NCBI GenBank assembly: GCA_019232985.1
Contig: JAFAMW010000062.1
Coordinates: 1 to 50,080 of the forward strand
From: Roseateles sp.
GTDB lineage: Bacteria; Pseudomonadota; Gammaproteobacteria; Burkholderiales; Burkholderiaceae
Direction: 5' to 3'
DNA length: 50,080 nucleotides
The notes under the pieces were generated by a model. The model saw nothing but the letters and a program-made list of their open reading frames with translations, was not told the origin of the DNA and did no database searches. The translations under genes and the position numbers were made by a program. Numbering within the stretch: the first letter of the stretch is position 1; each line of letters begins with the position of its first letter. Shown here piece by piece: positions 37,895 through 46,565 of the stretch.

Positions 37895-38251
37895 ATGCCT
37901 CGCGTTAAACGTGGTGTTACCGCTCGTGCCCGTCACAAGAAGGTCCTGGCTCTGGCCAAGGGCTTCCGTGGTCGTCGCAAGAACGTCTTCCGCATCGCCA
38001 AGCAGGCGGTGATGAAGGCGGGCCAGTACGCCTACCGTGACCGTCGCACCAAGAAGCGCGTGTTCCGTCAGCTGTGGATCGCCCGTATCAACGCGGCCAG
38101 CCGCGGTCTGGGCCTGACCTACAGCAAGTTCGTGGCCGGCCTGAAGAAGGCCCAGATCGACATCGACCGCAAGGTCCTGGCCGATCTCGCCGTCAACGAT
38201 CCTGCCGGCTTTGCCAGCATCTTCGAGAAGGTGAAGGCCGCGCTCGCCTGA
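37895..38251 (+). CDS. rplT: 50S ribosomal protein L20
   Basis: The 118-residue L20 begins [30 protein letters not shown] and carries the conserved [22 protein letters not shown] core. L20 is an early assembly protein that binds 23S rRNA and, in studied bacteria, represses its own operon by binding the mRNA ahead of rpmI. AAGGAG lies six bases before the ATG. It is followed by two hairpins, a perfect CCCCGGCG-ATC-CGCCGGGG stem (38262-38280) and an intrinsic terminator, before pheS. Confidence 0.98.
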   Translation: MPRVKRGVTARARHKKVLALAKGFRGRRKNVFRIAKQAVMKAGQYAYRDRRTKKRVFRQLWIARINAASRGLGLTYSKFVAGLKKAQIDIDRKVLADLAVNDPAGFASIFEKVKAALA

Positions 38252-38294
38252 TTGCGTTCCGCCCCGGCGATCCGCCGGGGTCCGCATCTGTTCG

Positions 38295-38324
38295 GGGGCA
38301 GGCCCATCGGGTCGGCCCCTTTTT
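38295..38324 (+). terminator. Terminator between rplT and pheS, possibly an attenuator
   Basis: GGGGC (38295-38299) pairs with GCCCC (38315-38319), with inner CCC/GGG pairing, and TTTTT follows. It ends 15 bases before the pheS start, which leaves no room for a promoter, so pheST is expressed by read-through. In E. coli pheST is controlled by attenuation with a Phe-rich leader peptide. I found no Phe-rich reading frame here, so the control mechanism is open. Confidence 0.75.
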
Positions 38325-38339
38325 ATTTGCAAATTCCGA

Positions 38340-39377
38340 ATGAGTGATCTCGACGCCCTGTTGCAGGCGGCCCAAAGCGATTTCGCGCAAGCGCCGACGC
38401 CGGCCGAACTCGAAAACGCCAAGGCCCGCTATCTTGGCAAATCCGGCCGCGTGACCGAGCTGATGAAGGGCCTCGGCGGCCTCGACATCGACGCCAAGAA
38501 GGCGCGCGGCGCCGAGATCAATCAGCTCAAGACCGGCATCGAGGCCGCCTTGGGCGCGCGCCGCCAGGCGCTCGCCGACGCCGAGCTCGAGCGCCAGCTC
38601 GAGGCCGAGGCGCTCGACGTCACGCTGCCGGGCCGCCAGCGCGGCAGCGGCGGCCTGCATCCGATCACGCGCGCGATGGCGCGCATCGAGGCGATCTTCG
38701 GCTCGATGGGCTTCGACGTCGCCGACGGCCCCGAGATCGAGAACGACTGGTTCAACTTCACGGCGCTGAACACGCCCGAGGACCACCCGGCGCGTTCGAT
38801 GCACGACACCTTCTACGTCGAAGGCGGGCACCTGCTGCGCACGCACACGAGCCCGATGCAGATCCGCTATGCGGTCCAGCACGTGAAGAAGCACCGCGCG
38901 CTGATCGACGCGGGCCAGCCCATGCCCGAGATCCGCGTGATCGCGCCGGGCCGCACCTACCGCGTCGACAGCGACGCCACGCATTCGCCGATGTTCCACC
39001 AGGTCGAGGGCCTGTGGGTCGGCCAGAACATCAGCTTCAAGGACCTCAAGTCCGTCTACCTGAACTTCATGCAGCAGTTCTTCGAGACGACGGACATGGA
39101 GATCCGCTTCCGCCCGAGCTACTTCCCGTTCACCGAGCCGAGCGCCGAGATCGACCTGATGTTCGGCGCGGGCCCGCTCAAGGGCCGCTGGCTCGAGGTC
39201 TCGGGTTCGGGCCAGGTGCATCCGCAGGTGATCCGCAATATGGGCCTGGACCCCGAGCATTACGTCGGCTTCGCGTTCGGCTCGGGCATCGACCGCCTCG
39301 CGATGCTGCGCTACGGCGTCGGCGACCTGCGCCTGTTCTTCGACGGCGACCTGCGCTTCCTGAGCCAGTTCAAGTAA
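38340..39377 (+). CDS. pheS: Phenylalanyl-tRNA synthetase alpha subunit
   Basis: The 345-residue subunit holds the class II active site of the alpha2-beta2 enzyme. The N-terminal ~85 residues are the coiled-coil tRNA-binding arm. The catalytic domain shows [19 protein letters not shown], the motif 2 region ([15 protein letters not shown]), [19 protein letters not shown] and motif 3 ([22 protein letters not shown]). The ATG at 38340 lacks a clear Shine-Dalgarno sequence. pheT follows 23 bases later; the junction contains a short direct repeat, CAGTTCAAGT, at 39366-39375 and 39383-39392. Confidence 0.98.
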   Translation: MSDLDALLQAAQSDFAQAPTPAELENAKARYLGKSGRVTELMKGLGGLDIDAKKARGAEINQLKTGIEAALGARRQALADAELERQLEAEALDVTLPGRQRGSGGLHPITRAMARIEAIFGSMGFDVADGPEIENDWFNFTALNTPEDHPARSMHDTFYVEGGHLLRTHTSPMQIRYAVQHVKKHRALIDAGQPMPEIRVIAPGRTYRVDSDATHSPMFHQVEGLWVGQNISFKDLKSVYLNFMQQFFETTDMEIRFRPSYFPFTEPSAEIDLMFGAGPLKGRWLEVSGSGQVHPQVIRNMGLDPEHYVGFAFGSGIDRLAMLRYGVGDLRLFFDGDLRFLSQFK

Positions 39378-39400
39378 GTAGTCAGTTCAAGTCAAACGTC

Positions 39401-41824
39401 ATGCAATTTCCTGAATCCTGGCTGCGCAGCTTCTGCGACCCCGCGCTGAACACGCAGCAGCTCGCCGAAACGCTGACCATGGCCGGCCTCGAGGTCGAGG
39501 AGCTGCGCCCGGTCGCGCCGCCGTTCACGGGCATCGTCGTCGCGACGATTCTCGAGGCCGAGCAGCACCCGAACGCCGACAAGCTGCGCGTGTGCAAGGT
39601 CGACGCGGGCGGCCCTGAGCCGCTGCAGATCGTCTGCGGCGCGCCGAACGCGCGCGCCGGCATCAAGGTGCCGCTCGCCACCGTCGGCGCCGAGCTGCCG
39701 CCGGGTGCCGATGGCAAGCCGTTCAAGATCGGCGTCGGCAAGCTGCGCGGCGTCGAGAGCTTCGGCATGCTGTGCTCGGCGCGCGAGCTCCAGCTCAGCG
39801 ACGAACACGGCGGCCTGCTCGAGCTGGCCGCCGACGCCAAGGTCGGCGAGGACATCCGCGCCCACCTGCAGCTCGACGACACCCTGTTCACGCTCAAGCT
39901 CACGCCGAATCTCGCGCATTGCCTGTCGGTCTACGGCATCGCGCGCGAGGTCGCGGCGCTGACCGGCGCGCCGCTGAAGGCGCCCGAGATCGCGCCGGCT
40001 CCGGTCGCGCACCAGGACAAGCTGCCCGTGAAGATCGCCGCGCCCGAGCTGTGCGGCCGCTTCTCGGGCCGCATCATCCGCGGCGTGAACACGCAGGTGC
40101 CCACGCCGCAATGGCTGGTCGACCGCCTCGCGCGCTGCGGCCAGCGCTCGGTCTCGCCGCTCGTCGACATCTCGAACTACGTGATGTTCGAGCTCGGCCG
40201 GCCCTCGCATATCTTCGACCTCGACAAGATCCACGGCGGCCTCGTGGTGCGCTGGGGCGAGGCGGGCGAAAAGCTCAAGCTGCTCAACGGCAACACGATC
40301 GAGGTCGACGCGACGGTCGGCGTGATCGCCGACGAACGCGAGGTCGAATCGCTCGCCGGCATCATGGGCGGCGACGCAACGGCCGTCAGCGACACCACGA
40401 CCAACATCTACGTGGAGGCCGCGTTCTGGTGGCCCAAGGCCGTGATGGGCCGTTCGCGCCGCTACAACTTCTCGACCGACGCCGGCCACCGCTTCGAGCG
40501 CGGCGTCGACCCGGCCGAGACCGCCCTGCACATCGAGCGCATCACCGCGCTGATCCAGCAGGTCTGCGGCGGCCAGGCCGGCCCGCTCGACGACCAGATT
40601 GCGGCGCTGCCCGAGCGCAAGCCCGTGACCCTGCGCGTCGCGCGCGCGGCCAAGATCATCGGCATGCCGCTCACGCAGGCCCAATGCGCGGGCGTGCTGC
40701 GCCGCCTGGGCCTCGCGTTCAGCGAAGGCGAGGGCACGCTGACCGTCACGCCGCCGAGCTGGCGCTTCGACCTCCAGATCGAGGAAGACCTGATCGAGGA
40801 AGTGATCCGCGTGCTCGGCTACCCGACGCTGCCGGCGACGCCGCCGCTCGCGCCGGTGGTCGCGAAGGTCGCGAGCGAATCGCGCCGCGCGACGCACGCG
40901 CTGCGCCACCTGCTCGCGGGCCGCGACTACTTCGAGACGATCAACTTCAGCTTTGTCGAGGCGCGCTGGGAGCATGAGCTTGCCGGCAACGCCGACCCGA
41001 TCAAGCTCCTGAACCCGATCGCCGCGCCGCTCGCCGTGATGCGCACGAGCCTGCTCGGCAGCCTGGTCCAGGTGCTGCGCAACAACCTCGCGCGCAAGGC
41101 GCCGCGCGTGCGCGTGTTCGAGATCGGCCGCGTGTTCCTGCGCGACGCGAGCGTCGTCGCGAGCGACACGTCGATCGCGGGCGTGGCCCAGCCGATGCGC
41201 GTCGCGGGCCTCGCCTGGGGCCCGGCCGAGCAGCAGCAATGGAGCCAGCGCGACCGCGCCGTCGACTTCTACGACGTCAAGGGCGACCTCGAGGCGCTGT
41301 TCGCGCCGCGCCAGCTGCGCTTCGTGCCGGCCGCGCACCCGGCCCTGCACCCGGGCCGCAGCGCGCGCGTCGAGCTCGACGGCGTTGACGTCGGCGTGGT
41401 CGGCGAGCTGCACCCGAAATGGCGCCAGGCCTACGAGCTGCCGGCCGCGCCCGGCGCGCCTATCCTGTTCGAGCTCGCGCTCGACGCGGTGCTCGCGCGC
41501 GAACTGCCCGAGGGCCAGGGCGTGCCGCGCCAGCAGGCCGCGCAGCGCGACCTCGCACTGATCGTCGGCGAGCATGTGACGCACGACGCGCTGATGACGG
41601 CCGTCGCGGCCGCGCGCCAGCCGCTCGTGCGTTCGGCGCGCCTGTTCGACGTGTTCAAGCCGGCCCAGCCGGGCGGCGAGTTGCGCGAGGGCGAGCGCAG
41701 CATGGCGCTGCGCTTCGAGCTGCTCGACGACGAGACGACGCTGACCGACGAGCGCATCGACGCGACGATGGCCGCGCTCGTCGAGGCCCTGACGACGCAA
41801 CTCGGCGCACGCCTGCGCGCCTGA
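39401..41824 (+). CDS. pheT: Phenylalanyl-tRNA synthetase beta subunit
   Basis: The 807-residue subunit has the N-terminal tRNA-binding OB fold (residues ~40-150: HPNADKLRVCKVDAG, VCGAPNARAG, GVESFGMLCSARELQLS), the B3/B4 editing domain (residues ~215-380: RCGQRSVSPLVDISNYVMFELGRPSHIFDLDKI), the B5 domain, the catalytic-like core (RRYNFSTDAGHRFERGVDP lies before B5) and the C-terminal FDX-ACB domain (RQQAAQRDLALIV, ending LTDERIDATMAALVEALTTQLGARLRA). The length is normal. The ATG at 39401 gives the conserved start MQFPESWLRSF. It is co-transcribed with pheS and, 27 bases downstream, ihfA. Confidence 0.97.
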   Translation: MQFPESWLRSFCDPALNTQQLAETLTMAGLEVEELRPVAPPFTGIVVATILEAEQHPNADKLRVCKVDAGGPEPLQIVCGAPNARAGIKVPLATVGAELPPGADGKPFKIGVGKLRGVESFGMLCSARELQLSDEHGGLLELAADAKVGEDIRAHLQLDDTLFTLKLTPNLAHCLSVYGIAREVAALTGAPLKAPEIAPAPVAHQDKLPVKIAAPELCGRFSGRIIRGVNTQVPTPQWLVDRLARCGQRSVSPLVDISNYVMFELGRPSHIFDLDKIHGGLVVRWGEAGEKLKLLNGNTIEVDATVGVIADEREVESLAGIMGGDATAVSDTTTNIYVEAAFWWPKAVMGRSRRYNFSTDAGHRFERGVDPAETALHIERITALIQQVCGGQAGPLDDQIAALPERKPVTLRVARAAKIIGMPLTQAQCAGVLRRLGLAFSEGEGTLTVTPPSWRFDLQIEEDLIEEVIRVLGYPTLPATPPLAPVVAKVASESRRATHALRHLLAGRDYFETINFSFVEARWEHELAGNADPIKLLNPIAAPLAVMRTSLLGSLVQVLRNNLARKAPRVRVFEIGRVFLRDASVVASDTSIAGVAQPMRVAGLAWGPAEQQQWSQRDRAVDFYDVKGDLEALFAPRQLRFVPAAHPALHPGRSARVELDGVDVGVVGELHPKWRQAYELPAAPGAPILFELALDAVLARELPEGQGVPRQQAAQRDLALIVGEHVTHDALMTAVAAARQPLVRSARLFDVFKPAQPGGELREGERSMALRFELLDDETTLTDERIDATMAALVEALTTQLGARLRA

Positions 41825-41851
41825 CGACGACTCGCAATGGAGAAGATCACG

Positions 41852-42223
41852 ATGATCGACGACGACCAGCCCGAAGCCAAGGCCGCGCCCGTGCTGCTGC
41901 CGAGCCTCGAGACGCCGACGCTGACCAAGGCCGAGCTCTCCGAGCTGCTGTTCGATCGTCTGGGCCTGAACAAGCGCGAGTCCAAGGACATGGTCGAGGC
42001 CTTCTTCGACATCGTCCACGCGACGCTCGCACGCGGCGACGACGTCAAGCTGTCGGGCTTCGGCAACTTCAACATCCGCCGCAAGGCCTCGCGCCCGGGG
42101 CGCAACCCGCGCACCGGCGAGTCGATCCCGATCGCCGCGCGCAACGTCGTGACGTTCCATGCGAGCCACAAGCTCAAGGCGCTTGTGCAAGGCGATACAA
42201 ACCTCGGGGAAGACTTCGAGTAG
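41852..42223 (+). CDS. ihfA: Integration host factor subunit alpha
   Basis: The 123-residue DNA-bending protein contains the whole HU/IHF fold ([33 protein letters not shown], then [41 protein letters not shown]). Its position after pheT, as in many proteobacteria, marks it as the alpha subunit. The proline in RNPRTG is the DNA-intercalating residue. About 25 residues precede the normal start, an acidic, proline-containing extension found in some betaproteobacterial IhfA. The ATG at 41852 was chosen over the ATG at 41837 because GGAGA sits nine bases upstream; the earlier ATG itself overlaps that site. Confidence 0.95.
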   Translation: MIDDDQPEAKAAPVLLPSLETPTLTKAELSELLFDRLGLNKRESKDMVEAFFDIVHATLARGDDVKLSGFGNFNIRRKASRPGRNPRTGESIPIAARNVVTFHASHKLKALVQGDTNLGEDFE

Positions 42224-42257
42224 AGTCTCCAACTCCCGTCAGAACCTCTTGTTTTGA

Positions 42258-42701
42258 ATGGACAAAGCGCTCCCGCCCATCCCTGCCAAACGCTACTTCA
42301 CGATCGGTGAGGTCAGCGAGCTTTGTGGCGTCAAGCCCTATGTGCTGCGCTACTGGGAGCAGGAGTTCACGCAGCTCAAGCCGATGAAGCGGCGCGGCAA
42401 CCGGCGCTATTACCAGCACCACGAGGTGCTGCTGATCCGACGCATCCGCGAGCTGCTCTACGACCAGGGCTTCACGATCAGCGGCGCGCGCAACCAGCTG
42501 ACCGAGGGCGCCGTCGTGCGCGGCGAAGTCACGGCGAGCTTCCGCCAGGAGGCCGAGGCGGCCCAGTTCATCGACGAGGACGACCTGCTCGACGACGGCG
42601 ACCTCGCCGTGCTCGAGCGCGCCGACACGGCGCTCGCCAAGCTCACGATCGACCAGGTCCGCGCCGAGCTGCGCTCGATCCGCGAACAGCTGCTGTTCTG
42701 A
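42258..42701 (+). CDS. MerR-family transcriptional regulator
   Basis: The 147-residue protein has the MerR winged helix-turn-helix at residues 10-80 (YFTIGEVSELCGVKPYVLRYWEQEFTQLKPMKRRGNRRYYQHHEV). A helix follows and then an acidic C-terminal part (IDEDDLLDDGDLAVLE). There are no conserved metal-binding cysteines in the C-terminus, so it is not a typical metal sensor. This regulator is found between ihfA and a tRNA-Pro gene in many betaproteobacteria. Its regulon is unknown to me. It is 34 bases downstream of ihfA and probably co-transcribed. Confidence 0.9.
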   Translation: MDKALPPIPAKRYFTIGEVSELCGVKPYVLRYWEQEFTQLKPMKRRGNRRYYQHHEVLLIRRIRELLYDQGFTISGARNQLTEGAVVRGEVTASFRQEAEAAQFIDEDDLLDDGDLAVLERADTALAKLTIDQVRAELRSIREQLLF

Positions 42702-42724
42702 GGCCCGGGAAACTACGCTATACT
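42696..42724 (+). promoter_or_regulatory. Probable promoter of tRNA-Pro
   Basis: TATACT at 42719-42724 is a good -10 element, with TTCTGA at 42696-42701 as a weak -35 at 17-base spacing. The following GCGAG before the predicted start is a GC-rich discriminator as found at stable-RNA promoters under stringent control. The tRNA begins 14 bases after the -10. Confidence 0.55.
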
Positions 42725-42737
42725 AGCGAGCTTCAGT

Positions 42738-42814
42738 CGGGGTGTAGCGCAGCCTGGTAGCGCACTTGCATGGGGTGCAAGGGGTCGCGAGTTCGAATCC
42801 CGCCACCCCGACCA
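42738..42814 (+). tRNA. tRNA-Pro, anticodon GGG
   Basis: This 77-base cloverleaf has acceptor arms CGGGGTG/CACCCCG, a D arm with GCGCAGCCTGGTAGCGC, an anticodon stem CTTGC/GCAAG around ATGGGGT (anticodon GGG, reading CCC and CCT) and a T loop TTCGAAT. The CCA end is encoded (ACCA). The T stem GCGAG/CCCGC contains one A-C mismatch. Confidence 0.95.
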
Positions 42815-42826
42815 TTGAATAGCACG

Positions 42827-42857
42827 AGCCCGGTACCGCAAGGTACCGGGCTTTTTG
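42827..42857 (+). terminator. Intrinsic terminator of tRNA-Pro
   Basis: AGCCCGGTACC (42827-42837) and GGTACCGGGCT (42842-42852) form a perfect eleven-base stem closed by the stable tetraloop GCAA, followed by TTTTGCTTTT. It ends about 40 bases before the dipeptidase start. Confidence 0.93.
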
Positions 42858-42895
42858 CTTTTAGGATCCGGCGGGTCGTCAATACGCCAGCACCC

Positions 42896-44062
42896 ATGAA
42901 ACGCACCGACTCCGCGACCCTGCAGGAACAAACCACGCGGCGCGACGCGTTGCGCACGCTTGCGTGGGCGGCCGCCGCAGCGGCGACGCGGCCAGGCTGG
43001 GCGAGCGCGATGCCCGAACTCGAGCCCGCGCCCGCATCGGATGAATCCCGCCGCCTGCTCGACACCTTCGCGAGCGTCGACATCCACACGCACGCGGGCC
43101 ACGTGATCGGGGTCGACCGGGTCCGGCACGGCGGCGCCTTCCTGCCGGTCGCGGCGCCGATGCGCGACGGCGGCATGGCCGTGCTGTGCCTCGCGATCGC
43201 GTCGGACTCGCCGACCCCCCATGTCACCGCCGACCAGCGCATCCGGCCGTTCCGCGACCCGGCGCCCGGCGAGCTGCTTGCCTACGCCGAGCAGTCGTTC
43301 GCGCGCGTGCACGAGCTCGCGCGCGACCAGGGCCTGCGCGTCGTGCGCGCCGCGGGCGAGCTCGACGCGGCGCGCGGCAGCGACCCGGCGATCGTCGTCA
43401 CGGCCGAAGGCGGCGACTTCCTCGAGGGCAGCGTCGCGGCCCTCGACGAAGCCTACGAGCGCTGGGCGCTGCGCCATCTCCAGCTCACCCATTACCGCGT
43501 AAACGACCTCGGCGACATCCAGACCGAGGCGCCCGTGCACGGCGGCCTCACGCCGGCCGGCGCCGCGGTGATCCGGCGCTGCAACCGGCTCGGTGTCGTC
43601 GTCGACGTCGCGCACGGCACCTACGAACTCGTGCGCCAGGCCGCGGCCCTGACCGACAAGCCGCTCGTGATCTCGCATACCTCGCTCGCGGCAGCGCCCA
43701 AGCCGCGCAGCCGCCTGATCTCGCCCGACCATGCGCGCGTGATCGCGGGCACCGGCGGCGTGATCGGCATCTGGCCGCCGACCGCGATCTTTCCCGACCT
43801 CGCGGCGATCGCCGCGGGCATCGCGCGCATGGCCGACGTCGTCGGCGCCGCGCATGTCGGGCTCGGCTCGGACATGAACGGCCTCGTCGGGCCGTCGGCG
43901 CTGCGCTCCTACCGCGACCTGCCCGCGCTCGCCGACGCGCTGCGCCGCTGCGGCTTCGGCGTCGACGAGTTGCGCGGCATCCTCGGCGGCAACTACGCGC
44001 GCGTGTTCCGCGCGAGCGTCGTCGCAGGCGGTTCGGGCGGCTCGGACAACGCGGCGACGTAG
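42896..44062 (+). CDS. Membrane dipeptidase-like (peptidase M19) exported protein
   Basis: The 388-residue protein has an N-terminal TTRRDALRTLAWAAAAAATRPGWASA, a twin-arginine-type export signal, so it is probably folded with its metal in the cytoplasm and exported by Tat. The body is an M19 dipeptidase barrel: VDIHTHAGH (first zinc site), VVTAEGGDFLEG (bridging Glu), LQLTHYRVNDLGD, VVDVAHGTYELV, LVISHTS and GLGSDMNGLVG. The first motif is HxH instead of the more common HxD, which some bacterial members show. M19 enzymes cleave dipeptides and, in some cases, beta-lactams or D-amino-acid conjugates. The ATG at 42896 was chosen because it starts the signal peptide; no strong ribosome site is visible. 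Confidence 0.87.
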   Translation: MKRTDSATLQEQTTRRDALRTLAWAAAAAATRPGWASAMPELEPAPASDESRRLLDTFASVDIHTHAGHVIGVDRVRHGGAFLPVAAPMRDGGMAVLCLAIASDSPTPHVTADQRIRPFRDPAPGELLAYAEQSFARVHELARDQGLRVVRAAGELDAARGSDPAIVVTAEGGDFLEGSVAALDEAYERWALRHLQLTHYRVNDLGDIQTEAPVHGGLTPAGAAVIRRCNRLGVVVDVAHGTYELVRQAAALTDKPLVISHTSLAAAPKPRSRLISPDHARVIAGTGGVIGIWPPTAIFPDLAAIAAGIARMADVVGAAHVGLGSDMNGLVGPSALRSYRDLPALADALRRCGFGVDELRGILGGNYARVFRASVVAGGSGGSDNAAT

Positions 44063-44191
44063 CGCCGACGCCGGCCATGTGCGGCTTTTGCGGCCCTGTG
44101 CCGCACTCGCGACCGTCTGTCACATCCCTGTGGCTCGACCCCGTGCCGCGTCGTTAAGCTGCGTCCATCGATCTTGGCAAAGGAGGCCATC

Positions 44192-44515
44192 ATGTCGAAC
44201 GCAGAAGAACTCTCGAAGCTTGCCGACCTGCACGAACGCGGCGTCCTCAACGACGACGAATTCGCGCGCGCGAAGGAGCGCGTGCTCGGCGGCGCTGGCA
44301 GCGCGAGCTACGCGGGCGCGCCCGCGACCGAGGCCGTCAACACGCTGCGCCGCAGCCGCAACGACCGCTGGCTCGGCGGCGTGTGCGGCGGCATCGCGAC
44401 GATGACCGGCGTCGCCTCGTGGATCTGGCGCCTGATGTTCACGCTGCTCGTGCTCTGCGCCGGGACCGGTTTTCTGTTCTACATCCTGCTCTGGATCTTC
44501 GTCCCCGACGAGTGA
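44192..44515 (+). CDS. SHOCT plus PspC-domain membrane protein
   Basis: The 107-residue protein combines an N-terminal SHOCT motif (EELSKLADLHERGVLNDDEFARAKERVLG, residues 4-32) with a PspC domain (RRSRNDRWLGGVCGGIATMTGVASWIWRLMFTLLVLCAGTGFLFYILLWIFVPDE). One or two membrane helices are in the latter. PspC domains occur in phage-shock and envelope-stress proteins; SHOCT motifs mediate oligomerisation. AAAGGAGG, a near-perfect ribosome site, lies six bases before the ATG, implying strong translation. No psp operon is adjacent, so the role is inferred only at domain level. Confidence 0.85.
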   Translation: MSNAEELSKLADLHERGVLNDDEFARAKERVLGGAGSASYAGAPATEAVNTLRRSRNDRWLGGVCGGIATMTGVASWIWRLMFTLLVLCAGTGFLFYILLWIFVPDE

Positions 44516-44621
44516 CTGAGCCGCTACGATGGCCCTCGGGCGCCGCGTCGGCGTCCGAGGAGCCCGCGATGGATCGCCGCGCTGCCACAGCCAGCCCGCA
44601 TATAGCCCTGCCACGGTGCCG

Positions 44622-45743
44622 ATGACAACAGCACCCGCGGCCCCCCCGAACCACGACACCACGCCGAGCCTCGCGCGCGAGGACGGCGGCACGGTGCGCC
44701 TGCACGGCGACTGGACCGTGCTCGCGCTGAGCCACCATTTCGAGCCGCTCGCGGCCGCGGCCCGCCAATGCGCGGGCGCGAGCACGCGCTGGGACCTGCG
44801 CGGCGTTCGCGCGATCGACCACGCGGGCGCGATGCTGCTGTGGCAGGCCTGGGGCCGCGCGCGGCCCGCCGCGCTCGACTGCCTGCCCGAGCAGGCCGCG
44901 CTGTTCGAGCGCCTCGCCGCGCCCGCGCAGGGCCTGCAGAAGCGCCGCCGGCGCGTGCGCGAGCGCCTCGGCCCGCCGCTGACGGGGCTCGCCGCGCACC
45001 TGATCGATGCAACCCAGCTGCTCGGCCAGCTCGCGCTCGACGCGCTCGCGCTCGTGCGCAAGCCCGCGCTGATCGCGTGGCGCGACATCTCGGCGCAGAT
45101 CTTCCGCACCGGCGCGCAGGCGCTCGCGATCACGGCGCTCGTCGGCTTCCTCGTCGGCGTCACGCTGTCCTACCTGACCTCGCGCCAGCTCAAGAGCTAC
45201 GGCGCCGACATCTTCATCGTCAACATCCTCGGCCTGTCGGTGTGGCGCGAGCTCGGGCCGCTGCTCGCGGCCATCCTCGTCGCGGGCCGCAGCGGCTCGG
45301 CGCTGACCGCGCAGTTCGGCGTGATGCGCGTGACGCAGGAGCTCGACGCGCTGTCGGTCATGGGCATCTCGCACACGATCCGCCTGGTCTGGCCGCGCGT
45401 GCTCGCGCTGTGCGTGTCCATGCCGCTCGTGTCCCTGTGGACCAGCCTCGCGACGCTGCTCGGCGGCATGCTCGCGGCGCAAAGCATCCTCGGCCTCGAC
45501 TACGTCCAGTTCCTGCACGCGCTGCCGCGCGCGGTGCCCAAGGCCAATCTGTGGCTGGGCCTCGGCAAGGCCGGCGTGTTCGGCTTTCTGATCGCGTTCA
45601 TCGCGAGCCATTACGGCCTGCGCATCAAGCCCAACAGCCAGAGCCTCGGCGAGGGCACGACCGACGCGGTCGTCGCGTCGATCACGATGGTCATCGTCGT
45701 CGACGCGGTGTTCGCGGTGATCTTCTCGGAGGTCGGCATCTGA
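44622..45743 (+). CDS. MlaE-type ABC permease with fused N-terminal STAS domain
   Basis: The 373-residue protein joins a STAS-like domain (residues ~20-110: GTVRLHGDWTVLALSHHFEPL, WDLRGVRAIDHAGAMLLWQAWG), equivalent to MlaB, to an MlaE permease (residues ~120-373: FLVGVTLSYLTSRQLKSYGADIFIVNILGLSVWRELGPLLAAILVAGRSGSALTAQFGVMRVTQELDALSVMG). About five or six membrane helices are predicted. MlaE is the inner-membrane core of a phospholipid transporter linking inner and outer membranes. The ATG at 44622 was chosen because it directly precedes the STAS domain. The stop overlaps the ATPase start by one base (TGATG). Confidence 0.92.
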   Translation: MTTAPAAPPNHDTTPSLAREDGGTVRLHGDWTVLALSHHFEPLAAAARQCAGASTRWDLRGVRAIDHAGAMLLWQAWGRARPAALDCLPEQAALFERLAAPAQGLQKRRRRVRERLGPPLTGLAAHLIDATQLLGQLALDALALVRKPALIAWRDISAQIFRTGAQALAITALVGFLVGVTLSYLTSRQLKSYGADIFIVNILGLSVWRELGPLLAAILVAGRSGSALTAQFGVMRVTQELDALSVMGISHTIRLVWPRVLALCVSMPLVSLWTSLATLLGGMLAAQSILGLDYVQFLHALPRAVPKANLWLGLGKAGVFGFLIAFIASHYGLRIKPNSQSLGEGTTDAVVASITMVIVVDAVFAVIFSEVGI

Positions 45744-46558
45744 TGGACGGTCCGGTCGTCGAACTCGACAAGATCTCGACCCAGCTCGGCGGCGTGACGA
45801 TCCACCGCGACGTGAGCCTGCGCGTGCAGGCCGACGAGGTGCTCGCGATCATCGGCGGCTCGGGCAGCGGCAAGACCACGCTGATGCGCCTGATGCTCGG
45901 CCTCACGCAGCCGAGCGCCGGCAGCGTGCGCGTGTTCGGCCGCCAGCTCGGCGGCTGCAGCGAGGGCGACCTGCACGCGGTGCGGCAGCGCTGGGGCGTG
46001 CTGTTCCAGGGCGGCGCGCTGTTCACGGCGCTGACGGTGTTCGACAACATCGCGCTGCCGCTGCGCGAGCTCGGCGGCGTGCCGCGCGACATCGTCGAGG
46101 CGCTCGTGCTGCAAAAGCTCGCCCAGGTCGGCCTCGCGCCGCGCGACGGGCCGAAGATGCCGGCCGAGCTCTCGGGCGGCATGGTCAAGCGCGTCGCGCT
46201 CGCGCGCGCGCTCGTGCTCGACCCGCAGCTGCTGTTCCTCGACGAACCGACGGCCGGCCTCGACCCGATGGGCGCGAAGCAGTTCGTGCGCCTGATCGAG
46301 ACGCTGCGCGCCGAGCTGCGCCTGACCGTCGTGATGATCACCCACGACGTCGACACCCTGCTCGCGCTCGCCGACCGCGTCGCCGTGCTCGCCGATCGCC
46401 AGATCGTCGCGCTCGGGCCGCTCGCGCGCGTCGTCGAGTCCGCGCACCCGTTCGTGCGCGAGTTCTTCCTCGGCCAGCAATGGCGCTGCGAGGAGCAGGC
46501 GCTGCGGGAATTCCGCGACACCTTCGCGCGCGTGCCCGACGCTTCTGCCGCAGAATGA
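45743..46558 (+). CDS. MlaF-type ABC transporter ATP-binding protein
   Basis: The 271-residue ATPase has a Walker A GGSGSGKTT at residues 38-46, a Q-loop (VLFQGGALFTALTVFDNIALPL), the signature ELSGGMVKRVALARAL (LSGGM in place of LSGGQ, typical of this family), Walker B (LLFLDEPTAGLDPMG) and the H-loop (MITHDVDTLLALADRVAVL). It powers lipid transport with the STAS-MlaE permease encoded just upstream. The MCE-domain gene follows 7 bases downstream. No defect is visible. Confidence 0.95.
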   Translation: MDGPVVELDKISTQLGGVTIHRDVSLRVQADEVLAIIGGSGSGKTTLMRLMLGLTQPSAGSVRVFGRQLGGCSEGDLHAVRQRWGVLFQGGALFTALTVFDNIALPLRELGGVPRDIVEALVLQKLAQVGLAPRDGPKMPAELSGGMVKRVALARALVLDPQLLFLDEPTAGLDPMGAKQFVRLIETLRAELRLTVVMITHDVDTLLALADRVAVLADRQIVALGPLARVVESAHPFVREFFLGQQWRCEEQALREFRDTFARVPDASAAE

Positions 46559-46565
46559 GGCCGCG

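Noticed and set aside
38252..38339. A Phe leader peptide ahead of pheS
   Set aside because: The only short frames in this stretch contain at most scattered Phe codons located in or after the terminator itself, and none has a ribosome site.
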